DNA from: Helopsaltes ochotensis
Lineage: Eukaryota; Chordata; Aves; Passeriformes; Locustellidae
Direction of reading: 5' to 3'
DNA length: 64,000 nt
Assembly: GCA_013400155.1 (NCBI GenBank)
Contig: VXBM01000056.1
Span: 961,828 to 1,025,827 of the forward strand
A model generated the notes under the pieces. It worked only from the letters and a program-made list of their open reading frames with translations, was not told the origin of the DNA and made no database searches. Positions 25,445 through 36,926 of the stretch are shown here, one piece after another. Numbering within the stretch: the stretch's first letter is position 1; every line of letters starts with the position of its first letter. Both the position numbers and the translations under genes were made by a program.

Positions 25445-25500
25445 GTGGGGGTTTTTTTGTTGTTTGTTTGTTTTTTGTTTGGTTTTTTTTTTTCCTTTTT
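25307..25500. repeat. Double poly(T) tract
   Basis: A run of 67 T (25307-25373), GGGG, a run of 66 T (25378-25443), then T-rich DNA with GGTGGGGG and (TTTG)n up to about 25500. Two near-equal homopolymers are unusual. They may be tails of minus-strand retroposons, slippage expansion or a sequencing or assembly artefact. The flanks show no clear element body. Confidence 0.95.
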
Positions 25501-26658
25501 AGGAGCAGTTTGGTGCTACAGGTCTGTGACAAACACTGGCTGTTCAGGCACAGGTTTTCCTCGCCACAACACAACCCTAGCCACGGATTTGTTCAAAACT
25601 GGGAGCAATCAAGTGCTCAGGAATGTTATAGAATCAGAATAATTTGGATTCCATTTTTTTAATAATTTAATGTCTTTTTATATATAAAGATAGAGGACTC
25701 AAAAATCCTACAAGAAGGAGCACAATATGATATTTATTTCCCAAAGCTGTTTTTTTCTAAAGTCTTGCCAAGAATCTTCTGCTACAATTCTGAGCTTTAT
25801 TTAAAAAAATCCTAGGAGAAATGTGTACTATTCTTTATCAAACTACTTAGGACATATTCCTAAGAGTCACACACTCCTACACACACCTTTCCACAAGTGA
25901 GATAAATTGAGAATGTCACTATCGTTTTTGTTAGAAGTATTTCCATCTTCCACTGGAAATATGCAGTGATGCATCTAGAATAGCACTGTCAGGGGAAGAA
26001 ATCTTCACATGAACAGAATTTAGCTATTTGTGTTCTCTTTCTAGATGCACTTAGTGTTTTTTCTTCAGTGGGATCATGTTGGCTACAGGGAAATGGAGAA
26101 AGAAAACTCTTTCTTTAGATATGAGGCTGAGTCCTGCCCCTTGGCCAGTCTCTGACAGCCTGCACCCAGCCCTGAGCCTCCCAAAGCTGTGGGAGATGCT
26201 GACTGAATAGCATTGCACTTGCTGATAGCAAGGTGGGTGCAGGGAAATTGGTTTGACACGTGCTGGTGGTGCTGAGCGTGGCCTTCACCTCCTGGGTCTG
26301 CACAAAACTGCTGGCTCCAGTGGGGAAGCAGATGGGAGTGAGGACTTGAGAACTAATCTCCTGTCTGTGCTTCTGCCTCTGTGACTAATTGCTCTGAAAT
26401 TTGCACATGTAATAGCTTTCGCTTTTCCTAATACCTCTTACTAGGTTAGCATTTTAAAAAGATGTATTTTCTCGTCATTAACAGCACTAGATGCAAATGG
26501 GGAAGCAGATAGATATGCATTGCTTATTAATTAAAATAGGAGCACAAATTTTGGAGAGTGCAGTCAGGCTCCAAGGAGTACCTGATCCTGTGTCCAAGGC
26601 AGGGTATGCAGCAAGAAATGCAGCCCCTGCACCACTCCTCTGTGGGGAAGCACAAATT
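25501..26658. other. Unique noncoding DNA, no gene seen
   Basis: Nothing coding recognised. A very short CR1-like 3' tip at 25627-25652 is listed separately. Confidence 0.55.
25627..25652 (-). mobile_element. Possible CR1 3' tip
   Basis: TATAGAATCAGAATAATTTGG resembles the complement of the CR1 3' terminus (AGAATCACAGAAT followed by a TTTGG-type word). At about 26 bp it could be chance. If real, it is an extremely 5'-truncated insertion. Confidence 0.25.
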
Positions 26659-26786
26659 AGAAATTTCAAGGGCTGTTGAACTCCCTGAATTTTCACTGGG
26701 GATCAGCACAAAGTTATTTGGCGTGGGAGGTTCTGTAACTGAGATACATTGGGAAAGTTCATACTGTGCAATGGCCCTAAAACTCA
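26659..26786. mobile_element. Palindromic dispersed element, copy 1
   Basis: This stretch aligns with 40696-40830, sharing the words AGAAATTTCAAGGGCT, TGAATTTTCAC, CAAAGTTATTT, CATTGGGAAA and CAATGGCCCT in the same order. The outer arms (about 26661-26696 and 26749-26782) are imperfect reverse complements of each other, as in a non-autonomous DNA transposon or foldback element. Weaker similarity between the two copies continues about 60 bp beyond the right arm. Divergence of the copies suggests an old family. I cannot name it. Confidence 0.6.
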
Positions 26787-27124
26787 CCCGACCTCCTCTA
26801 GTATGCAGAACCCCAGTGCTAAGGTGTGTTTAATAAAAAGCAGGTAGGATATGAGCTGACTGGAGCAGTTTTTCTGTCTCTCGTTGCCTGTAAATTATTC
26901 ATCTTAGGATCATCTCCTGTGCTATTTATATTCAGCATAAATAATAATTAAACCATGGGACAGAGGTGTGGTGTGAATGTGAGGAAAACCTCTATATCCC
27001 TGATGTTGCAAAGTTGGAAATCTAGCCAGGACTGGGGGAGTCCTGAGGAAAGGTGGTCTGTTGGAAATGCTTGCTTCCTACAGGAAAGCATTAACATGCA
27101 AGCACTAGTCTTAAGTGGCCAGAA

Positions 27125-27200
27125 TGTAGTGATTAAAGTGCTCTTGCTGTGTGATCTTGGGCCTCTTGCCCTTTCTGTTCCTTAATTAATTTCCTCTATC
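27125..27200 (+). mobile_element. MIR-like SINE remnant
   Basis: GTAGTGATTAAAGTGCTC followed by GCTGTGTGATCTTGGGC and later TTTCCTC follows the order of the MIR core (tRNA-related A-box side, then the GCTGTGTGACCTTGGGC block, then TTTCCTC), with an internal deletion. MIR-like relics are sparse but present in bird genomes. The match is short, so the call is tentative. Confidence 0.35.
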
Positions 27201-27405
27201 ATTTATGTATTAATAAAAACAAATTACCTGCTTCACGGGAGGTGAGAGGCTTTATTCATTTATGTTTGCAAACAGTGTTGATATCCAAGGAAGGAAGAGG
27301 CTGCAGAAGTGAGACGTATTTAGTGCATGAATGATATATGACAAGGTTTTATTCCTTGGCAGTCTGATAATTTGACAGAGCAGTCAATCTTTTTCCTTTC
27401 TGCTG

Positions 27406-27450
27406 TTTAACTTTCTTTTTCTGACAATCTTTAACTTTCTTTTTCTGACA
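27406..27450. repeat. 24-bp direct duplication
   Basis: TTTAACTTTCTTTTTCTGACA occurs twice with 3 bases between copies. The copies are identical, so the duplication is recent or maintained. Confidence 0.85.
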
Positions 27451-30247
27451 TTGTCCTATAAGGCACTACTTTTGCCTCTAGTGTGATATGTAAACGAGTG
27501 GGTGTATGGATACTTTGATTTTGGGTTGATCACTACCTTTGTGTCAGCCTTCTTTCTTTCATGGCCATCTATGGAGAAGGGCACTGCCCAGTGACTGTGG
27601 AGTCATCTATCAGCAGGTCATGTATTTGCAAATAATGTTGGGATTAAAAATTGTTTCCCTGTCCCATTTTCATAGAATAAACACAGATTTATCTCCTGGA
27701 ACAATGCTCTGGTTTTTTTCTATTACCTATAGGGTAGCAGCTGTGGAGGTTTTCCTGTGTGGGACAGAGGTGCACAGACAGGACAGTTCCAGCTAGATCT
27801 GGAGAGCTTGTCTACTGACACAAATTGCTCTGCAACTTTTAATTTTTAATTAATTTAAGATTTTTAATTTCTTCTTTTGAAAATGAACTGGATCAAGCTC
27901 TTACAGTCTATATGCAACATGCACTAGCTCTGGCCGGACTTTGCCTGTGACAGTTTTGCTGGTGGAGTTCAGCAAAGGCTGATGCATGTCCATGAAAGAG
28001 AGACATATGCTATTGATGGGTGCTCCTGGTATCTTTACTCCTGGTGAGTAATGCAAACAAACACAATGTTTCTTCCTAACTGTGCAAACCAGTCTCAGGA
28101 TGGAAGCAACATGAAAAGCCAGCATCTCTTCTCTTGTGATGTCTAATGGCAACGTCTAATTCTGGGTTTTCAAAGCTCTTGCCTTAAGGTGATGCTGTGA
28201 TAAGGAGCATGTTTGTGCCCAGGCAGCGCCGTGAGAGCAGCTCAGCGCAATTCTGAATGCAGAGAGCTCCTGGGCTGGGCTCCCCTTGGAGTTCCTCAGC
28301 AGGCACTAAGGATGTATCATCCTTTGAGTTATCTCTTACTTTTAACTCAGCTTTCCTCCATGAAAGCTGTTTTGGTCTTGATTCCAAAACACTACCCAGA
28401 ATACTGCATTTCACAGAGCTTTGCTGGGGGAGCGGTGGGGAGGGCGAGGAGATGAGCACTGCCTTTGGGGCTGCGCCTGCCTTCCCCCTCAAGTGTGTCA
28501 TGCCTTTTTCATCAGCAGTTTTCTTGGTGCCACTCCAAAGTTTGCTTCTCCCAGGGATTTTAAGAAATGGCCATTGCCCTCTTGGACTGAGCTGTGTGGG
28601 AGAGGAAGCTCAAGTTGCTCTTGGGTGTTACCAGTTTGTCCCTTAAATCTCTCCTCGGAGGATGCTGCTCGCACTCTCCCATCTTGCATTGACCTGAAGT
28701 GTCCTGTTACCTCTCCCCTTCTGAATGTTCAGGCTTTATGTTTCTTTTTGTGCTTGTGACAGAGGTTCACCCTGGGGCAGAAACCTTTGTGGGGCAGGCA
28801 GAAACTAAACTCTCTGTTTTGCGGTGTGAGAGTGCTCCCCGCCCTCCCACAGCAGCCTCCCTCCATTTTTAGGGCAAATTTCCTAAAGATCAGGGTGGTC
28901 TCTCAGCCGCTGGCATCGAAACCCTCCTGGAGACTCTGGCTGAGGTGCAGCCCAGCTCCTCAAAGGCAGCAGGAGTCCTGCACTCCCCTGCCCAGCTCTC
29001 AGGGCCAGGACCCTGGGCAGCCCAAAGTGATGATTCCTGTCACCCAGCCCTTCAGAGCCGAGTCCTGTTAATGATGTGTGTAAAGACCTCACGCTGCTGA
29101 GGCCACGGTGCTGCTCCAGAAATGCTGAGCTAATTGCATGAAAGGTGAAATTCCAGTACAGCAAAGATTGATTCAGCCTCAGGCCCTACACAGTAGAGAG
29201 CAGCTCATGGAAACCAAAGACTGGGCATGGGATTGCAGACCCTTAATCCAGCTGAAATACCACAATGCCTGACCTCATTAGAAAAAAGTCTCCCTGGATT
29301 GTTCCTGCTGTATCCAGTGAAATAGTGAGAGATCAGCCAAGCAGCCAGGTATTCCTCCCTCTTCTGCGTGATACTGTGTATTCCTCTCTGCCTGGGAAAC
29401 ACTGGGAAATCCAGACTGAACTCCTGCAAGCTCATGGGGAGGAAAACTTATAACTTATTAATTAATAAAAAGATATAAAGTGATTGCAGCCACAATGCTA
29501 AAAGCTGATACTGGGTGTGTAGGGTGAGGGAGAGTAAGGCAAACAAGAAGGGCACATACAGTGTCAGGAGCCAGGAGAAGTTTTAAGCGTTATGGTTAGA
29601 TTCTAATACAATAGGGAAGTTAATGCACTGCCAGTGCACAGTTGCAGGCTTCCAGCTCATCATCTGGGATAGTCCCTGGCACAATTCTCCCATCCCTTGC
29701 AAACTTGGTGCACTTCAGAGCATAAGTTTGGGTTGCACATGGAGTGGGATGGGCTTTGCAGATGGCAATGCTGTGCCTTTGCTTTCAGCGCCTATCCTAG
29801 CACAGACAAGTCCCTGCTGCTAACACCAGACAGCTCTTACTCCAGCCTGATGGTTTGGATGCTAAGATCTCTTTGGATGCTGAGATATTTGAAATTCATG
29901 TATGGGAAAGGGGGAGGAATACTGGCATTTCCATGCATGTAGCTTAGTTCTTTACAGTGGTATCCTGCAACCCATGAATCATGGATGGAGTACTCCTACA
30001 AGGCAGCTTGGTCTCTACAGAGGTACCTCTGCAGTGGAGGGAGCAGGGTGCTGAGCACCAGCACTGAACTCTCCGTTCAGCACAGGGAGGTGGTCCCAGC
30101 AGTGCAGGGTAATCTTCTCTCTCACAGCTGCACTGCAGGCAGGGGATCGAGGGCGTGAGGGGTTTGGCTGGCACTTGTGACCTAAGGATGACTAATGCTT
30201 CCCTGTCACTAACTCATGGGCCCTTGCATGCAGCAGCACCCTGGAGC

Positions 30248-30310
30248 AGCGTGGTGCAGACCGGCCGAGCGCTGGTGGCGATTTGTCGCGGTCATTGGCG
30301 CGGCGTGAGG
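30248..30310. promoter_or_regulatory. CpG-dense patch with inverted CCAAT
   Basis: Ten CpG dinucleotides in about 62 bp, with ATTGG (inverted CCAAT) at 30294-30298, in a region otherwise poor in CpG. It could be a small CpG island or an alternative promoter. No adjacent coding exon was recognised. Confidence 0.3.
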
Positions 30311-33300
30311 CTCCTGTGGGGAGCAGAACTGTGGGGTGCTGCCTGCAGGGCTGCAGAGCCCCCGGGACACTCCAGGCAGCAGTTCCCATCTGCACTGCCC
30401 GCTGAATGCCAGCGTGAGCCTCTCAGAGAGGCCGGGGGAGCACGGATGGTGGCACAGCAGGCACTGACAGATCGTACGCTGGAGAATGGATGATTTACTT
30501 ATTTAGGGCTCTGTTCAGCAAAGATTTGGATCTGTGGGGCTTGGGCCTAATAGGAGTTGGGGAGATGAGGCAATTACAGCAGCAGAGGAAGCCATCAGTG
30601 CTTCAGGCATTTCAGAGCATGGCACTGAGGCATTTATTTAACCTGCCACACAGCAGTGGGGCCAGTCCTGCTGCCAGCAGGGAGGGAGCCCTTTGTCCTG
30701 CCACCAGGTTCAGCCATGGTGAGAATTTCAGGAGCTGCATGGAGAGAGGTCTGGGAAGTTCAGATTTGGAGGCTCTGGTCTCAACCCAAGCCTTACAGCA
30801 GCACTGCTGGGCAGATACAGACCCTCATTGAGGCAGCTTCTCAGTTATGCTTCAACTTTTGCTTTGCTGCAATGCACTGCAGGAAGGAGAGTTACGTCAC
30901 GGGCTTTGTGAATGAGAAGGACCATCCTGGGAGTAGGGTGGCCCTGGGACCACCTTGTCAGTCACCCTAACAAACTTAGCCATTTGGGAGACCAGTGAAA
31001 TACTTGTTAGCATGCCCCAACACTAACTTGGACAGAGAGACTCGAGCTGAGTCACCCTGCAAACCTCTGGTGTGATTTGGCCCCAACTGCATGTCTAGGC
31101 TCTGCTGTGGACCTTCTGGATCCGGAGTTCCGGAGTTCTTGTCTGTCCTGGTCCAGTTTGGTGGGAATTGCCAGGCCTAATCAAGCCTGTGACTCTTGGG
31201 CTCTGAGACAGGGAAGTGCCCTGCTGAGGGAGTTGTGAAGGGCCCAGGCAAACAGCCAAATGAAATCCCCGGGGAGCTGTCACTTCCTGGCAGCAGTGTT
31301 TGGTCTGGAGCATCGGCTTTGTCTCAAGCAAAAATACTGTAAAGCACAGTCGTAAAGCACAGAAATTGTTAGAAGGTCTTGAAAATCTTCCTGTTTAAAG
31401 CACTACCCAAGGAGAGCCTCTGCTCTTCATTTCAGCTGACTTTCCTGCCCAAAAGTTGGAGCCATCTCTCTCTTCCTCCAGACAGGTCATTGCTTTGATG
31501 GGACTGCCTGGCTGTCCTGCATATCTCTGGTCTGCCAGGACACCCTTTAGTTTAATTACCTCCTCTGTGCCCATTTACCACCAAATTTTCTGGCACTGTT
31601 TCTTGGCTGCTGCTGCCCATCTGAATACTCACCTGGAAAACCAAACCAAACCAACAAACCCAAACATCCGTTAGAAGTAGCCAAGTTGTTAATGCAGACA
31701 GGTCAGGTGAGGAGTGCATCACTTGAGGGCTCAGTAGGAGGAAGAACTTCACTACTTAAGAGAGCGATGTAGAACTGTGGGAGTGAGCTGGAAGGCAGCT
31801 GTGGAAAAGAGACTTTCATCTGGAGGATGCTCTATCTACCTGTGAGAGGTGTCTGCAGGTCTGCCTAGTCTGCTAATATCCCACTCATTGGGTGGGCAGG
31901 AGAACAGAAAAATGAGTGGGAATAAATCAGAAAAGCTGGAAATGTAGGGTGTTATCTGCAAAGTGCAGGTGGAAGAAATGTGTTCTCTCTTAAAGACTTC
32001 CCGCAGATTTAATTCCCTTGTGTCTTTTCGTTTAATGTCAGTGCTTAAAAATAGGACGGAAGAAGGAATATAACATTTTTGCTAGTGTTAAGTTGGCAGC
32101 TAGTTAGTGCTGGCTACTTATTGTATAGGCCAAATTGCTCAGATGAGACCTGCTTTATGGAGGTACAAAATGGTTGCTGCTCTCAGGAAGCAGGAAAATT
32201 GGGAATCTTTTATCTTTTTTACTTCTTAGGCAGGCACAGTGACCTGCAATGCCTTAGCTTAGAGTAATGAGTCTCTTGTATCTCTGCTTACCCACCAGAT
32301 AACAGCAGGTCAGTTGGGCTCCTGGTGTAGCTGGGGAGGCTTAAATAAGGACAGGCAATTCCTCTAATGATCTCTGCTGCTCTCCTGGGGGAGGTTCACC
32401 TAGGATAATGCCATCCCCTGCTGAGTGACCACTATCATCCTTTATTCCCAAATCTGCTTCTTGCACTTCTGTGGTTAAAAAGGATTTAAGACCATTAGCA
32501 AAAGGCAGTGTGCTGTCTGGGAGAGGTTTGGCCCTGCGACGTGCCTCCTTCTTGGTGCTGGTTGGAGCTCTGTGCTCCTGAAAACCTAAACACACGTTTG
32601 AGAACATCTGTGGGAAAGGATTCTGTTTGGTTTAGCTGCCTGCTGGAGCAGACTGCTCATCACTTCCGAGGTGCTGGGCCATGCTGGCTGGAGCCTGAAC
32701 ATGCTGCTGCTTTTGCTGTGCATCTGATTTTCAGTTCAAAAGTTACTGGTTTGGGGGAGTGGTGTGACTAACTGGGTGGTTTTGTGATGGACAAAGGGAG
32801 CAGGAGAGCAGCTGGGGTCCAGCAGTGGATGTGCAGCAAGGGCTCAGATTCACTGGCTGAGTTGAGTGAGTTAAAGGCAGGGAAACTGGTGACATGAGGG
32901 CAGGTGGAGAAAATGGGGATGTTGTGTCTCTCAGGGGCTCCCACCCCTTCCTCCACCAGTGGGTGCATTGGGTAAACTGGTTCTTCCAGCCTCGGTGTGA
33001 TGAGGAGCACTGGACTGAACTGCTCCCCTGTGAAAGTGGGTGGGCAGTGCTTCCCTGCAAGGACATACAGCCCCCTCCTGCAAAAACCTTCAGAGAATTA
33101 ACTTGATTTTATTTTGAAATGCACTTAAAAACTTCAGTGTGGCAAGATGGGATTCCTCTTTTCAGCTACCTGCAAACCAGCTCTTCCTATCACATCCTGC
33201 TCCTTTCCCGTAGCCAGCAGGTCAGCACAGATACGCTGCACAGCACAAATCCCAGTGGCCATGGGAGAGGCAGAGAGAGCTTGCCTACACAGCCCCTGCT

Positions 33301-35719
33301 CTCGGTACAGTCTCCTCAGGCCCGTTCTGGGCCAGCCAAGCAGATCTTCTCACTGGTAGCATCGGAGGATGCCTTTGCCTCCTGCAGACCAGGCACTGGC
33401 ACGAGCAGCTGCTGGCACTGCCAGTTCAGGGGTGCATAAAGTACATTTGTGGTGCCTCAAGAAAATATATCCCTCTTTCTGAAAACTATATGAGATGGAG
33501 CAGCACCTTCTGTTTATGCTGCCTCCTGCCAGGCTTTTTAGCATTATTTATTAGCAGCTGGAGAAGAGCTCAGGAGCCAGCAGCACCTTCGCTTTGAGCC
33601 CTGGTCCATGCTGCCCCTCTCTGTGGCAGGCTGCCCACTTGCCGAGTGTGTTTGCCTTGCTGTTCAGCTGTTTTAAGGCCCCAGTCACCAGCTAGGATTT
33701 GGAGAGATTAACAATGTCTCTTTTCTGTGCAACGTCCTTGACAAGCCAGAAATCCACCCATTTGCTGTTTTGAGAAATTAAAATGGTGACATGGATATCC
33801 ACCCCCACGCAACCAGTTGGCAAAAGCGCTCTGCCATGAAACTCCACTGCTCAGTGAGTGAATCTGTGTGGAGTTTGGCACAGGACAGCCCTGCCAACTT
33901 ACCCTGCCCACACTGCTTTGTTACTCAAACACAAACATCTAAACCCAGCACTGGCCCTGCCAAGGCCAGCTGCTGCTGTTGGGTAACAAACCAGCACGTT
34001 GGGGGTCGCTGCTGGCCTTGGGCAGCCAGCAGCCTCGGCGGATGGCAGGGCTGATTTATTGATTGCCCTTCAGATCAGAAACTGGATGGCACCACAGGGA
34101 GCTGATAAGGGAGGAAAACCATTCTAAATACACTGTTAGTGCCCCTTTTCAGGATTGGTGAGCGGGAAATGGTTAGGAGTGTTTACAGGATGCACAGAAA
34201 AGCAAAAGCCGGTAAACTTGCTTTGGTTCCCCTTCCACAGAAGAAATTCTGCTTCAGCAGAGATGGGGAAATGCTTGCTCTAATAAATGTTGCTTTATTG
34301 CTGGGTTTTACAGCAGAAAAGAATCTATATTCTTAAACACTTCTGGGAAAATTGGCAAGTGTTTAAAAATACGAGGAGAAACAATGAACCGAAAAGGAAG
34401 ATGAGGAGTTGGAGTTGGCAGAGGTGGAAACCTTTCCTGTTGACTACTTCTTCCTTCAGGGCTAATTTGCAAAAGGCATGAAATTAATGCTCTGCTCTTA
34501 TTTCCTGCATAGCTGGGAGGGATTCACCAAGCCAAATGGCTGAAAGTGCCAGCAGGGACAGGTTCCCCCCTCTGTAGCAGCCACAGCACCATGAAGCATC
34601 CCCCTGAGCCACCTCTCACTGTGCCACACGTTCCCATCCTCAGCAGCTGGTCTGGTAGGTGTGAGAGAGCAGAGCGGGTTGTGATCCCGCTTGTACTTCG
34701 TTGAGTGTTTGGAACTTCACTCCAAGGTTTTGTGTGGCTCTGGTGTACTTTCAAAATGCCTGGGAGAGTGGCTAAGACACTGATGCACAGATGTGCAGTG
34801 GAAGTATAAAAGCCTGTGCTGTCGTTTTAGAAACGTGCGCTGTTCCCTTGGTTTGCCAAACTCTTACAATTATCGTAACACCTGCAGCTCCCTGCAATCC
34901 AATTCTGGATGCTTTTTCCCTGCTTGCTCAGCTGGTTTCTGGCTGCCTGTCACCTGGGAGATGCCCTCTCCAGCACCGCGGTTATTGTTCCCGGAGCAGC
35001 TCCTGGGAGCAGGATGGGCAGCAGGCGGGGCTGGGATTACTCCCTGCTTCCCTGGGGCGTTTCATGATCCTGGCTGAAGGACACAAGTGACAGGCACAGC
35101 CAGGGATTAGTATGTACAAATCTTGAATTTTAGGAAAGCCTAACATCTTTGTAGCCACCCAACTCCTTGTAGAATTGTGAGTGAAATATTAGGAATGTTA
35201 AGGGAACAAGAAAGATGCTGGAATTTTGCAGTGTAAGAGGCTAGTGTTGAAAAGGCAATAAACTCATCTGCAAAGCCTGTTTTGTTTTATGTGATATCAC
35301 CATCTGCTTGCTTCCCCCCTGCATTTGCCCACCCGACACAGTCAGTCAGAAATACGAGCAGCTTGCACAGGGACTGTTGTCCTTCGTGCCTGGAGATCTT
35401 GGGCTTTGACATCCAAAAGAGCCTTGGTGATCTGGTGGAGATAGAACTGACCCTGAACTGAAAGATTATCCCTGATCTTAATGAGTCAGACGCTTAGATC
35501 TCAGCAGCCCCAGACCTTGCCATGCTGTGACTTTTAAGACAGGGTTGAAATCTCCCAGCATTTTCTGGGAGACCTCTTGGCCCACCCACACATGGATGTC
35601 TTCTAGGCCATCCACCTGGAGGCAGCTGTCCCAAAACCATCCTGTGCTCTGAGATGTGCTTTCAGGACATCTTGGCAGGCTTAAATACAAAGGGCTGGGC
35701 TGTCTTCACAGGGCTGGAA

Positions 35720-36081
35720 TATTGCTATCGGGCACAGCATGAACGACACGAGACACTCGGTGAAGGGAAGGAAGGCAAAAAGAAGGATTGACCTTTATTG
35801 TCCTTCATTATATAGTTCTCCATTATACAGTTCTCAGATCCAGGCCAGGGATTGGCAGACAGCGTCACCAGCTCTCCAATCCCACTGGCCAAACTGACCG
35901 CCCATCAAAAGTTTCCTCACCAGAATACACGTGATATTTACCAAAGAAATTTCCCAAACAACCCTATCTATTGATAGCACCAGCATAAGAAGAAGCAAAA
36001 GCAATGCATAACATTGAAAATTCTGACTCCACTCTAAGAACTAAGAAGCACACCAGAAAGGCTGCAAAAGTCAGAACAACA
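35720..36081 (-). mobile_element. ERV LTR, copy B
   Basis: About 362 bp. Minus-strand reading starts TGTTGTTCTGAC and ends near the complement of ATTGCTATCGGG. The flanks share CTGGAAT (35714-35720 and 36082-36088). Depending on which terminal base belongs to the duplication, this is a 5-7-bp target-site duplication. AATAAA on the minus strand lies at 35794-35799, with TATATAAT at 35807-35814, unusually close to it. The 3' half (in plus coordinates) matches copy A at 8643-8738. Copy C at 60836-61155 matches the layout with more divergence. No internal coding region is present, so it is a solo LTR. The non-TG..CA outer end is notable. Confidence 0.8.
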
Positions 36082-36088
36082 CTGGAAT

Positions 36089-36884
36089 GCTCTGGTGAGG
36101 ATGTGAATGCTTCATTGCTGGAGCCTCCAGTTCAGCACTGCTTGAGGGAACTGGCTTTGAGAGATCTCCACTCAGACCATCAACCACTTTTGCAAATGAG
36201 AGGGCTCTGTTTAGTTATCCAGTCCTTCTTTGTGGAACACGAGTGGTTTCTTATGCACATAGAGGTTTGTGATGCAGGTCCGCATTATCCACCCTGCTTT
36301 GTTACAAATGAATCATAAAATAAACTTAATGTAACAAAGCACACAAAAGTAAAGGGATATTTGGATTGGCTTGTCTTGGTTTGATGCTTTTTTCTTTTCT
36401 TTTCTTTTTTTTTTTTTCAGTTTGGCAGGTATTCTAAGGTTTTTATCCAGCTTTGTTCCCTTCATGTTATCCCTTTAGTTTTACACAGATCACTCCAGAG
36501 TACAGAAGAATCACGTAAAACAAGAGAGAAACAGACAACACTGAGGGGAAAACAGAGGAAGTATATCAGGGTGTATTTTTCCAACCAATGCCTTTTTGGG
36601 GACTTCTTTGGGGGACTTTGTTTGGGGGACTTCTTGCAAGGAATTTTAATTTCTGCAGTTGTGGGTGTTATTTTCAGGCATTTCCTTGCTGCAGAATGCT
36701 TTGTTTTGACTGAAGAATATTCACACTTAGGCCACCAGCTCTGGAAGGCCCTGATATGGGGGGGTCTCCTAGGGCACATCCAGAGCCTCTGATGTCTTCT
36801 GGTGGGCCCAAAATTTTATTTTTCTTATTGAAAACCTCTCAAGGGGGCACAAGAGGGGACTGTCTCCCTGGTTGAAGAGAAGCA

Positions 36885-36926
<42 letters not shown>

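Larger units (their letters stand above)
26787..35713. other. Unique noncoding DNA, no gene seen
   Basis: About 9 kb without a recognisable exon. It includes a MIR-like fragment (27125-27200), a 24-bp duplication (27406-27450) and a CpG-dense patch (30248-30310), each listed separately. Several 100-130-residue frames on both strands (28.2-28.8, 30.1-31.0, 33.1-33.4 kb) look like chance frames in GC-richer DNA. Confidence 0.5.

Noticed and set aside
25272..25574. Poly-Phe and poly-Lys frames
   Set aside because: Translation of the poly(T) tracts.
36597..36640. GGGGACTTCTTTG-like triplet as a minisatellite
   Set aside because: Only three imperfect, unevenly spaced words; too little to call an array.
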